Source: UBA3478 sp965662045 | GTDB lineage: Bacteria; Bacteroidota; Bacteroidia; Flavobacteriales; Flavobacteriaceae | Direction of reading: 5' to 3' | Assembly: GCA_965662045.1 (NCBI GenBank) | Contig: CBFIGE010000007.1 | Location: forward strand, 68,245 to 132,244 | Length of the DNA stretch: 64,000 bases | Part shown: positions 43,571-50,668 of the stretch, one piece after another | Layout of the letters: the number at the start of each line of letters is the position of its first letter | Numbering within the stretch: the first letter of the stretch is position 1 | The notes under the pieces: generated by a model | What the model saw: only the letters and a program-made list of their open reading frames with translations | What the model was told of the DNA's origin: nothing | Databases searched by the model: none | Program-made: the position numbers and the translations under genes

Positions 43571-44434
43571 ATGAAAAATATTATTTTTATCCTCTTTTCT
43601 TGTTTATTGGTTTCTTGTGAACAATCTTTTAGTCTTAGTGTGCAAAATATAAATGATGAGATTTTAGAAAATGCTAATGCTTATCAAGGGGATTGGCTTA
43701 CTTATGGAAAAAATTACAGTGAAAATAGACACAGTGAACTCAATGTTATAAATAAAAAAAATTTAGAAGATCTCGAATTAGCATGGTCTCTTAATTTAAA
43801 AACTAAGCGCGGAATTGAGTCTACTCCTCTTGTGGTAAACGGTATTATGTACCTTACTGGACCATGGAGTTTGGTGTATAGCGTAGATGCAAAATCCGGA
43901 GAACTATTGTGGACCTATGACCCAAATGTTTCTAAGTCACATGGAGAAATGGCTTGCTGTGATGTTGTTAACAGAGGTCTAGCATTGTATAAGGGTAAAT
44001 TATATTTAGGTGCTTTAGACGGCCGCCTCATTGCACTAAATGTATCTAATGGTGAGGTAATATGGGAAAATAATACCCTTATAGGAATTGAAGGTAGTTA
44101 TACTATCACGGGTGCTCCAAGAGTTTTTGACGGAAAAGTTTTTATAGGAAATGGTGGTGCAGAGTACGGTGTTAGAGGTTTTTTCTCTGCATATAATGCG
44201 GAGACTGGTGAGTTGGATTGGAGATTTTACACTGTTCCTGGAAATCCTGAAAATGGATTTGAGCATCCCGAATTAGAAGAGGCAGCAAAAACTTGGACTG
44301 GTGAATGGTGGAAATATGGAGGTGGTGGAACTGCTTGGGATTCATTTGTTTATGACGCTGATGAAAAGTTAATCTATGTAGGAACGGGTAATGGATCTCC
44401 TTGGAATAGAGAAATTAGAAGTCCTGGAGGGGGA
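43571..44434 (+). pseudogene. PQQ-dependent alcohol dehydrogenase, 5' part (interrupted)
   Basis: The first 288 codons of a quinohaemoprotein alcohol dehydrogenase, from a lipoprotein signal (MKNIIFILFSCLLVSCEQ; start at 43571) through beta-propeller blades (WLTYGKNYSENRHSELN, the vicinal Cys pair in MACCDVVNRGLALY, GNGSPWNREIRSPGGG). It stops matching the family after ...SPGGG, where foreign sequence begins. The 3' part resumes at 45773 with DNLYLSSILALD. The two parts join perfectly in frame if one copy of the duplicated GGGGGA plus the insert is removed. The enzyme would be periplasmic. Confidence 0.9.
44429..44434. repeat. Left copy of GGGGGA flanking the insertion
   Basis: GGGGGA at the left edge of the foreign block; the same six bases recur at 45767-45772. 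Either a target-site duplication or microhomology. Confidence 0.75.
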
Positions 44435-44437
44435 CAG

Positions 44438-44689
44438 TTTGGAAACAGAAGCTAAAAGAAAAACAGTGGTGTCCTCTACAGTTAATGAATTGACTATATC
44501 AGCATATCCATAGGATTCTACCCATACTATTTCACCATTTTTAACAATAATAGTGGAAGCGCCAGGAAAATGACGTGTACTCATTTCATTTAAAATTATG
44601 GCATCTAATGTTGTGCTTGGGTTTGGGTTTTGGGCTAGAGAAAACAGTTGAAAACTAATAAACACCAAAATGAGAAGTACATATTTCAT
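44438..44689 (-). pseudogene. Beta-lactamase-family serine hydrolase, N-terminal fragment
   Basis: The first 84 residues of a class C-like serine hydrolase. Signal peptide MKYVLLILVFISFQLFSLAQ, then HFPGASTIIVKNGEIVWVES and FLLASVSK, which contains the S-x-x-K catalytic motif. The match ends right after the Lys, at the insertion border (44434/44435); the frame then runs into the reversed dehydrogenase sequence and adds meaningless residues. It therefore cannot make a working enzyme. Confidence 0.8.
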
Positions 44690-44708
44690 AAACCTGCAAA
44701 TATTCTTA

Positions 44709-44810
44709 TCACATTACAACCAACATAATTAATGTCCCCAACATAAAACCCATAGACATTCCAACAAAAAATACTTGGTTTTTACTTAATTTTTCAAATT
44801 CTTTTGCCAT
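44709..44810 (-). CDS. Small membrane protein, 33 residues, inside the insertion
   Basis: MAKEFEKLSKNQVFFVGMSMG followed by FMLGTLIMLVVM (split here): a charged head and one hydrophobic helix of about 18 residues. The frame is complete from ATG to TGA and lies 19 bases upstream of the hydrolase fragment on the same strand, as if both came from one original locus. Function unknown; too short for most gene callers. Confidence 0.5.
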   Translation of the reverse strand: MAKEFEKLSKNQVFFVGMSMGFMLGTLIMLVVM

Positions 44811-44825
44811 AATTTTTTAACTTAT

Positions 44826-44913
44826 AGTTTACTCAAATATAACAAATGTAAGTTTATCCAAAAGAGGTTTAGAAATAGCTGAATTAAAAGAAGAAGATAT
44901 GCCTATAGTTTAG
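44826..44913 (+). pseudogene. Possible 3' end of another gene (scrap)
   Basis: On the plus strand the frame reads VSLSKRGLEIAELKEEDMPIV and stops at 44911-44913. It is preceded by a stop about 28 codons upstream and has no start. The residue choice looks coding, and it overlaps the end of the TPR fragment by 11 bases. It may be a 5'-truncated scrap of a gene I do not recognise; chance remains possible. Confidence 0.3.
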
Positions 44914-45475
44914 TTTCTAGACAAACTGCGCTAATCAATTTCTTTGAATCATACCCTAGTTTTTCAGCCTGTTTAGCGTCTGTACACGCAGCCTCATTAT
45001 CGGATAAATAGGCTTTAGATAATCCGCGATTAAAATAAGCTTCTCCGTATTCAGGTTGTAAAATTATAGCCTTGTTAAGGTCTATTAATGCGCCTCTGTA
45101 GTCTTTAAGTTGAAGTTTTGAGACCCCTCTAGCATTATAAGCTAATGCAAAATAGCGGTCATTTTTTATTGATTTTGTATATAACTCTATAGCAGCTATA
45201 TGGTTGTATTCTTTTGCTTTTTGCAGTCCATCAGAAAAATATTTCCTTTCATCAACGTTAAATACAGGGGGGCCGTCTTTAACTTTAAAAGTGATAGGAA
45301 GGGAATAACGAACAATAACTGCTTTACCTTTCTGACGACCTGGTTTCATTTTAGGCAACAGATTAATCACTCTAACTGCTTCTTGTTCTAGGCGAGGATG
45401 TGGACCTCTTGAACGAATACCAAAAACATTTCCATTGGTGTCAATTTTAAAAATCACATTTATGCGTTGTCTGGA
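44903..45475 (-). pseudogene. TonB_C plus TPR protein, C-terminal fragment
   Basis: The reading frame enters from the junction (residues ...ISRQRINVIFKIDTNGNVFG, split across the boundary) without a real start: the match to a TonB C-terminal domain is already under way before the GTG at 45457. After the TonB_C fold (PHPRLEQEAVRVI, MKPGRQKGKAVIVRYSLPI) come two or three TPR repeats (ALAYNARGVSKLQLKDYRGA, AYFNRGLSKAYLSDNEAACT) and a normal stop at 44903. So the 5' part of the gene is missing. Confidence 0.75.
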
Positions 45476-45733
45476 GATTTGAAGAGCTTAATAGATGAAC
45501 TGAGAAGAACAAACTCAGGAAATATTTATTGTGATGGCGGAGCTGAATTGGCACAAACATTAATCAGTTTCGGAATAATTGATAAAATAATTCTCTCTAT
45601 TATCCCTGTTAATCTCCAAAAAGGAACTTTACTTTTTAAAAATGGCTTTGTCCCTTCTGAATTTGAAGTTGAGCATAAGATTGAATTTAAAACTGATCTG
45701 AAACAATGTACCTATAATTTAAAATCGACATGA
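45462..45733 (+). pseudogene. RibD/dihydrofolate-reductase-family C-terminal fragment
   Basis: The last ~88 residues of a DHFR-like (RibD_C) reductase: GDLKSLIDELRRTNSGNIYC, DGGAELAQTLISFGIIDKII, LSIIPVNLQKGTLLFKNG. It has no start or N-terminal NADPH-binding part; upstream it meets the 5'-truncated TPR fragment head to head. The stop at 45731-45733 is intact. Not functional alone. Confidence 0.75.
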
Positions 45734-45766
45734 AACCGATTGATGTTGCTGCAACTTTGCATAATA

Positions 45767-45772
45767 GGGGGA
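45767..45772. repeat. Right copy of GGGGGA flanking the insertion
   Basis: GGGGGA directly followed by GATAACCTTTAT, the continuation of the dehydrogenase frame (GGA GAT AAC). Pairs with 44429-44434. Confidence 0.75.
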
Positions 45773-46981
45773 GATAACCTTTATTTATCTTCTATACTTG
45801 CCTTGGATGTAAAAACAGGTCAACTCAAATGGCACTACCAAACTACTCCAGGAGAAACATGGGATTATACTGCTGTGCAACCATTAATGTTGGCTGATCT
45901 GCAAATTAAAGGAGAAGATAGGAAGGTCATAATGCAAGCACCTAAAAATGGATTTTTTTATGTCTTAGATCGTCTTACAGGAGAATTAATTTCTGCTGAA
46001 AAGTTTGTTTATGCCAACTGGGCTGAAAAGGTAGATTTAGAAACAGGTCGTCCCTTAGAAACAAGTTTTGCGCGACATATCAATGAAAATGTAGAAATTT
46101 ATCCAGGACCTTTTGGTGGACATAATTGGCAGGCTATGGCGTATAATCCAAATTCAGGATTAGTTTATATCCCTGCTCGAGAAATGTCTATGTCATACGG
46201 TAAAGAGTCAACTTTTGAATTTGAGCCTAAGCAATGGAACACAGGTACTGAATTGGTGCCTGGAGCATCTGGGAAGAACAACGGTAACGAAATTTTGTTA
46301 GATTCTGTATTAAAAGGTGAGAGTTATGGAAAACTCCTTGCTTGGGATCCGGTGAAAAGTGTCGAAGTTTGGTCGCATAAACAAGAAAATGTATGGAATT
46401 CTGGCGTTTTGTCTGTTAATAACATAATTTTTCAAGGAGATGCTGAGGGTAATTTTGTTGCATTTGACGCTTTTAATGGAGATCAATTATGGTCTAAAAA
46501 TTTAAACACTGGAATTATTGCACCTCCTATGACTTATATGATTGAAGGTGAGCAATATATATCCATACCCGTTGGTTGGGGAGGTGCTTACGGAAATGGA
46601 AATAAACACACCGAACAAATCAATCCAGGCACGATTTATACCTTTAAAATTAACGGACAAGGAAAGTACCCTGAATTTGAAAAGGCATTGAAGAAAAGTC
46701 GAATTACATTAAATACCTCAATGTCAATAGACGATATTTTACACGGAGGTCAAATGTTCTCTAGATATTGTTCGCAATGTCACAATTTAGGAAACGGTGG
46801 TGGAACTATTCCAGATTTAACCTATTCTACAGAAACAGTCTTCGATATATATGAAAATATTGTTTTAAAGGGTGTTTTTCTTCCGAAGGGAATGCCTTCA
46901 TTTGAAGACCGACTTAGCGAGAAAGATGTAAAAAAATAAAGGCTTATGTTTTGCACACAGCTTCAACACTTGAGCCGTAAT
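45773..46981 (+). pseudogene. PQQ-dependent alcohol dehydrogenase, 3' part with cytochrome c domain and frameshift
   Basis: The remaining blades and the C-terminal domain. DNLYLSSILALDVKTGQLKW, catalytic-loop Asp in TPGETWDYTAV, GGHNWQAMAYNPNSGLVYIP, and the haem motif RYCSQCHNLGNGGG of a cytochrome c domain. Near the end a run of seven A (46930-46936) puts a stop at 46937-46939. With eight A the frame continues IKAYVLHTASTLEP to a TAA at 46979-46981, the usual family C-terminus. So one base appears lost here, in addition to the insertion. Intact, the protein would have about 690 residues. Confidence 0.88.
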
Positions 46982-46983
46982 GA

Positions 46984-48078
46984 TTACACATTAAATCTAA
47001 AATGCATGACATCGCCGTCACTGACGATATAGTCCTTTCCTTCTACACGAATTTTACCAGCTTCTTTAACTTTCGATTCTGAACCATAAGAAGTGTAATC
47101 TTCATAAGAAATGACTTCAGCACGTATAAAGCCTTTTTCGAAATCAGTGTGTATTACTCCGGCAGCTTGTGGAGCTGAAACTCCTTTTTTAATGGTCCAG
47201 GCACGAACTTCCTTGGGACCTGCTGTAAAATAAGTTTCAAGATTTAATAGTGCATATGCCGATCTTATCAATTTTGCGGATCCAGGTTCATTAAGTCCGA
47301 TGTCTTCTAAAAAGAGTTGACGTTCTTCATAGTCTTCAAGCTCATTGATATCTGCTTCAGTTCCAATAGCTAAGTACAATACTTCTGCATTTTCATGTTG
47401 TACCATCTCTCTTACTTTAGACACGTATTCATTACCGTCTAATGCACTTTTTTCATCGACATTACAGACGTATAAAACAGGTTTATCCGTTATGAGCTGC
47501 AGTGGTTTGACGTAATCCACATAGTCTTCTTTTTGCAAATCTACAGCCCGCACTGATACTCCAGTTTCTAGGTTATTTTTGAGAAGTACTAGAATCTCCT
47601 CTTCATTTTGTGCTTCTTTATTTCCAGTTTTGGCAGCTCTCTTTACTTTATCTAATCGTTTTTCAACGGCCTCTAAATCCTTTAATTGAAGCTCTATATC
47701 GATGGTTTCTTTGTCTCGAATTGGATCTACAGATCCATCGACATGCACTATATTATCGTCGTTAAAGCATCTCAAAACATGAAGTATTGCGTCGGTCTCC
47801 CTGATGTTGGCCAAGAATTGATTTCCTAAGCCTTCTCCTTTACTAGCTCCTTTTACAAGACCTGCAATATCAACGATTTCTACTGTAGCTGGAATAACTC
47901 TTTCTGGATCCACCAATTCTTGGAGTTTTTCCAATCGAGAATCGGGGACATTTACAACCCCTATATTTGGTTCTATGGTACAAAATGGAAAATTTGCACT
48001 TTGTGCTTTTGCGTTAGATAAACAATTGAAAAGGGTTGATTTTCCGACATTGGGTAAACCTACTATACCTGCTTTCAT
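46984..48078 (-). CDS. ychF: YchF/OLA1-type P-loop ATPase
   Basis: A 364-residue translation-associated ATPase of the Obg family. G1 is GLPNVGKSTLFNCLSNA, G3 DIAGLVKGASKGEGLGNQFL, the C-terminal TGS domain contains RAWTIKKGVSAPQAAGVIHT and SDGDVMHFRFNV. The NKxD motif is altered to NVDEK, typical of ATP-preferring YchF proteins. Binds ribosomes. Its gene is convergent with the PQQ dehydrogenase remnant. Confidence 0.97.
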   Translation of the reverse strand: MKAGIVGLPNVGKSTLFNCLSNAKAQSANFPFCTIEPNIGVVNVPDSRLEKLQELVDPERVIPATVEIVDIAGLVKGASKGEGLGNQFLANIRETDAILHVLRCFNDDNIVHVDGSVDPIRDKETIDIELQLKDLEAVEKRLDKVKRAAKTGNKEAQNEEEILVLLKNNLETGVSVRAVDLQKEDYVDYVKPLQLITDKPVLYVCNVDEKSALDGNEYVSKVREMVQHENAEVLYLAIGTEADINELEDYEERQLFLEDIGLNEPGSAKLIRSAYALLNLETYFTAGPKEVRAWTIKKGVSAPQAAGVIHTDFEKGFIRAEVISYEDYTSYGSESKVKEAGKIRVEGKDYIVSDGDVMHFRFNV

Positions 48079-48096
48079 GTATTAGGAGTGGTTTGG

Positions 48097-48447
48097 TTAG
48101 CTATTTTGATGTAAAAATGATTGCTTTTCTAAAAGTTCAGCCTCTGTTTCGACTACATTTTCGTCGGGAACGCAACAATCTACGGGACATACTGCGGCAC
48201 ATTGGGGCTCTTCATGAAACCCTTTGCACTCGGTACATTTACTTGGAACGATATAGTAGAATTCATCAGAAACAGGCATTTGAGCTTCGTCGGCAATGAA
48301 TGAACCTTTTGCTGTTTCCACAGCTCCTTTTAAGCTGGTGCCATCAGAATACCTCCATTGATCAGCACCCTCGTAAATTGCAGTGTTTGGGCACTCTGGT
48401 TCACAAGCTCCACAATTAATACATTCATCCGTGATTATAATGGCCAT
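48097..48447 (-). CDS. Ferredoxin with two 4Fe-4S clusters
   Basis: A 116-residue ferredoxin. The motifs are CINCGACEPECPNTAIY (CxxCxxCxxxCP) and CTECKGFHEEPQCAAVCPVD (CxxCx8CxxxCP), the two-cluster pattern with an extended loop. I choose the ATG at 48447 (MAIIITDECINC); the ORF ATG at 48492 adds 15 residues not seen in the family. It is an electron carrier and lies in the same order as in other flavobacteria (ychF, ferredoxin, acyl-CoA reductase, serC). Confidence 0.93.
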   Translation of the reverse strand: MAIIITDECINCGACEPECPNTAIYEGADQWRYSDGTSLKGAVETAKGSFIADEAQMPVSDEFYYIVPSKCTECKGFHEEPQCAAVCPVDCCVPDENVVETEAELLEKQSFLHQNS

Positions 48448-48500
48448 TAGCGTATTTTTGTGCAAAAATAAAACAGTAGACCTAGATAACAAACTTTATC

Positions 48501-49526
48501 ATGTCAGCTAAGGAATCAAATATTGCATTATTAAATCATTTAGCTCTAGAAATTGAAGCATTGCTTTCGACTTCTTCCGATGAATTTGACTCACTTATTT
48601 CAAGGATAAACGCCGAGAACCCTTGGTTTATAACATCTGAAATTAAAAGGGCTTTAAATTATTGGTCTATCAACTTACGCCAATCAGTTGTGCGTAACTG
48701 GTTAAATTCTTACAAGTTTGATGAGAAAAAAGTTTCAAAGAAGGTACTAATCATATGCGCTGGGAATATTCCGCTTGTAGGTTTTCACGATTTTATCTCA
48801 GTTATTTTATCAGGACATCATGTGCTGCTCAAATTATCTAGCAAAGATCAAAAGCTGTTTCTCTATTTGTTGAAAAGACTTGAACATCTAGATTCGACTT
48901 TTAGTCGTAATTACACCTTAATAAGTGAGCCTGTTAAGGAATTTGACGCTGTAATTGCCACGGGAAGTGCAAATACTTCGAGGTATTTTGAGTTTTATTT
49001 TAAAGATTATCCAAAAATTATCAGGCCGAACAAAACCTCTGTAAGTATTTTAAGTTCATCTGTAAGTGATCAACAGCTGTCATTATTGGCAGAGGATGTA
49101 TTTAATTACTTTGGTTTAGGTTGTAGGAGTATTACAAAAATTTACCTGCCTCTAAATTTTGATTTAGAACGATTGAGAATTGCCTTTGATGATTATAATA
49201 GATTACTTCATCATCACAAATTTTGTAATAATCTTGATTATCAACGCTCCATACACTTACTTAACAAGACCCAATTCATAGACTTTGGTCATCTTTTATT
49301 AATTGAAAATGAATCAGTTTTCTCACCAATGGGATGCTTGTATTATGAATATTATGAGGAGCTTAAAGTCTGTATTGAGGAGATAAAACAACGCAAAGAT
49401 TTACAATTGATTGCTTCAGATGTTTCGTTTGAAAATAGTATATCTTTAGGTGAAACACAATCTCCTCGGTTAGACCAGTATGCAGATCAAATTGATACTA
49501 TTGAATTTCTAACTCAATTAAAGTAA
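48501..49526 (+). CDS. Acyl-CoA reductase (LuxC-like)
   Basis: A 341-residue LuxC/PF05893-type protein related to aldehyde dehydrogenases. VLIICAGNIPLVGFHDFISV contains the glycine-containing cofactor-type loop; the expected catalytic Cys region is GLGCRSITKIYLPLNF, and the ATGSANTSRYF block follows. It makes aldehyde from fatty acyl-CoA in luminous species, but no lux genes are here; its cofactor and role in flavobacteria are uncertain. It is immediately followed by serC (no gap). Confidence 0.85.
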   Translation: MSAKESNIALLNHLALEIEALLSTSSDEFDSLISRINAENPWFITSEIKRALNYWSINLRQSVVRNWLNSYKFDEKKVSKKVLIICAGNIPLVGFHDFISVILSGHHVLLKLSSKDQKLFLYLLKRLEHLDSTFSRNYTLISEPVKEFDAVIATGSANTSRYFEFYFKDYPKIIRPNKTSVSILSSSVSDQQLSLLAEDVFNYFGLGCRSITKIYLPLNFDLERLRIAFDDYNRLLHHHKFCNNLDYQRSIHLLNKTQFIDFGHLLLIENESVFSPMGCLYYEYYEELKVCIEEIKQRKDLQLIASDVSFENSISLGETQSPRLDQYADQIDTIEFLTQLK

Positions 49527-50606
49527 ATGAAAATACACAACTTTGGTGCTGGTCCATGTATACTGCCGCAAGAGGTTTTTAAAAAGGCTTCTGAAGGTGT
49601 TTTAAATTTAGACAACACAGGTCTTTCTGTTTTAGAAATTTCACATCGCTCTGACACGTTTCAATCCATTTTCGATCAAACTAAAAAGTTGGTTTTAGAA
49701 TTGATGGAATTGTCTGATGTAACGCACGAAGTTCTTTTTTTGCAAGGTGGAGCATCCTCGCAATTTGCTTTAGTTCCTATGAATTTTTTAAAACAAAAAG
49801 CACTTTATATTGATACAGGAATTTGGAGTGCTAAAGCAATAGTTGATGCAAGAAACTATGGGCATGTAGAGGTTCTTAAAAACTCCTCTTCAGAAGGATA
49901 TTTAAAACTTCCGGATCTTTCCCTAATTAGTTCAAACGAATATGATTATGTTCATTACACTTCTAACAATACAATTTATGGAACTCAATTTGAAGATGTT
50001 CTAAAGGTAGATTGTCCCCTTGTTTGCGATATGAGTTCAGATATATTTTCAAAGCAAATTGATTTCAATTTATTTGATTTAATATATGCTGGGGCTCAGA
50101 AGAATATTGGTCCTGCCGGAATGACTCTGGTCGTAATTCGAAAGACATTTTTAGAAGAACTGGTCAATTCTAGAACTATACCTGCCATGTTTAATTATCA
50201 AAAGCATATTGAAAAAAGTGGACTGTTAAATACACCACCTGTTTTTTCAATATACGTGGCCATGTTAAACCTGACTTGGCTTCAAGAACAGGGTGGTTTG
50301 TCGCATTTTGACTCTTATAATAAGCAAAAGTCTTTTCTGGTTTATAAAGAGTTAGAAAGAAACACCTTGTTTGCGCCTAAGATTCATCTAGGTTCAAGGT
50401 CAAATATGAATATAACCTTTGATTTAGTCAATCAAGATTTAAGTACTGATTTTTTAGATTTTTCTTTAAAGCAAGGTATACATGGTATTAAAGGTCATAG
50501 GTCATTAGGTGGTTTTCGTGCTTCTCTGTACAATGCATTATCTTTAGAAAGTGTAGGATGTTTGGTTGATAATTTAATTGCATTTGAGCGTGCATATGTC
50601 AATTAA
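49527..50606 (+). CDS. serC: Phosphoserine aminotransferase (SerC)
   Basis: A PLP class V aminotransferase that converts 3-phosphohydroxypyruvate to phosphoserine. MKIHNFGAGPCILPQEVFKKA, SHRSDTFQSIFDQTKKLV, LFLQGGASSQFALVPMN and the PLP Lys in LIYAGAQKNIGPAGMTLVVI are conserved. It is 359 residues. It starts on the base after the acyl-CoA reductase stop, an arrangement kept in related genomes. No serA or serB follows. Confidence 0.96.
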   Translation: MKIHNFGAGPCILPQEVFKKASEGVLNLDNTGLSVLEISHRSDTFQSIFDQTKKLVLELMELSDVTHEVLFLQGGASSQFALVPMNFLKQKALYIDTGIWSAKAIVDARNYGHVEVLKNSSSEGYLKLPDLSLISSNEYDYVHYTSNNTIYGTQFEDVLKVDCPLVCDMSSDIFSKQIDFNLFDLIYAGAQKNIGPAGMTLVVIRKTFLEELVNSRTIPAMFNYQKHIEKSGLLNTPPVFSIYVAMLNLTWLQEQGGLSHFDSYNKQKSFLVYKELERNTLFAPKIHLGSRSNMNITFDLVNQDLSTDFLDFSLKQGIHGIKGHRSLGGFRASLYNALSLESVGCLVDNLIAFERAYVN

Positions 50607-50644
50607 GCTTTTTTAAAAATTAATAATATTTACTTAATTTTAAC

Positions 50645-50659
50645 TGCAACTTAGTTGCA
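50645..50659. promoter_or_regulatory. Operator-like palindrome before the TonB-dependent receptor gene
   Basis: TGCAAC-TTA-GTTGCA is a perfect 6+3+6 palindrome ending 9 bases before the ATG at 50669. The dyad and its location suggest a binding site for a Fur/Zur-family repressor, in line with the metal-like character of the receptor. The factor is not in the window; identity is inference. Confidence 0.55.
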
Positions 50660-50668
50660 TTAAATAAA

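Larger units (their letters stand above)
44435..45766. mobile_element. 1.3-kb insertion of mixed gene fragments in the PQQ dehydrogenase gene
   Basis: A block of 1332 bases between copies of GGGGGA. It carries no transposase, integrase, or obvious terminal inverted repeats. Its contents are in mixed orientation: a beta-lactamase-family N-terminal piece, a 33-codon ORF, a possible plus-strand 3' end of another gene, a TonB_C/TPR C-terminal piece and a RibD/DHFR C-terminal piece. Most pieces are truncated at the block borders or at an internal junction near 45455-45475. The fragment frames are free of stops, pointing to a recent event. Origin (break repair with captured DNA, a non-autonomous element, or assembly chimera) is undecided. 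Confidence 0.7.

Noticed and set aside
44435..45766. Classical insertion sequence or integron cassette
   Set aside because: No transposase, no terminal inverted repeats, no convincing attC-type core sites, and the cassettes would have to be truncated and in both orientations.
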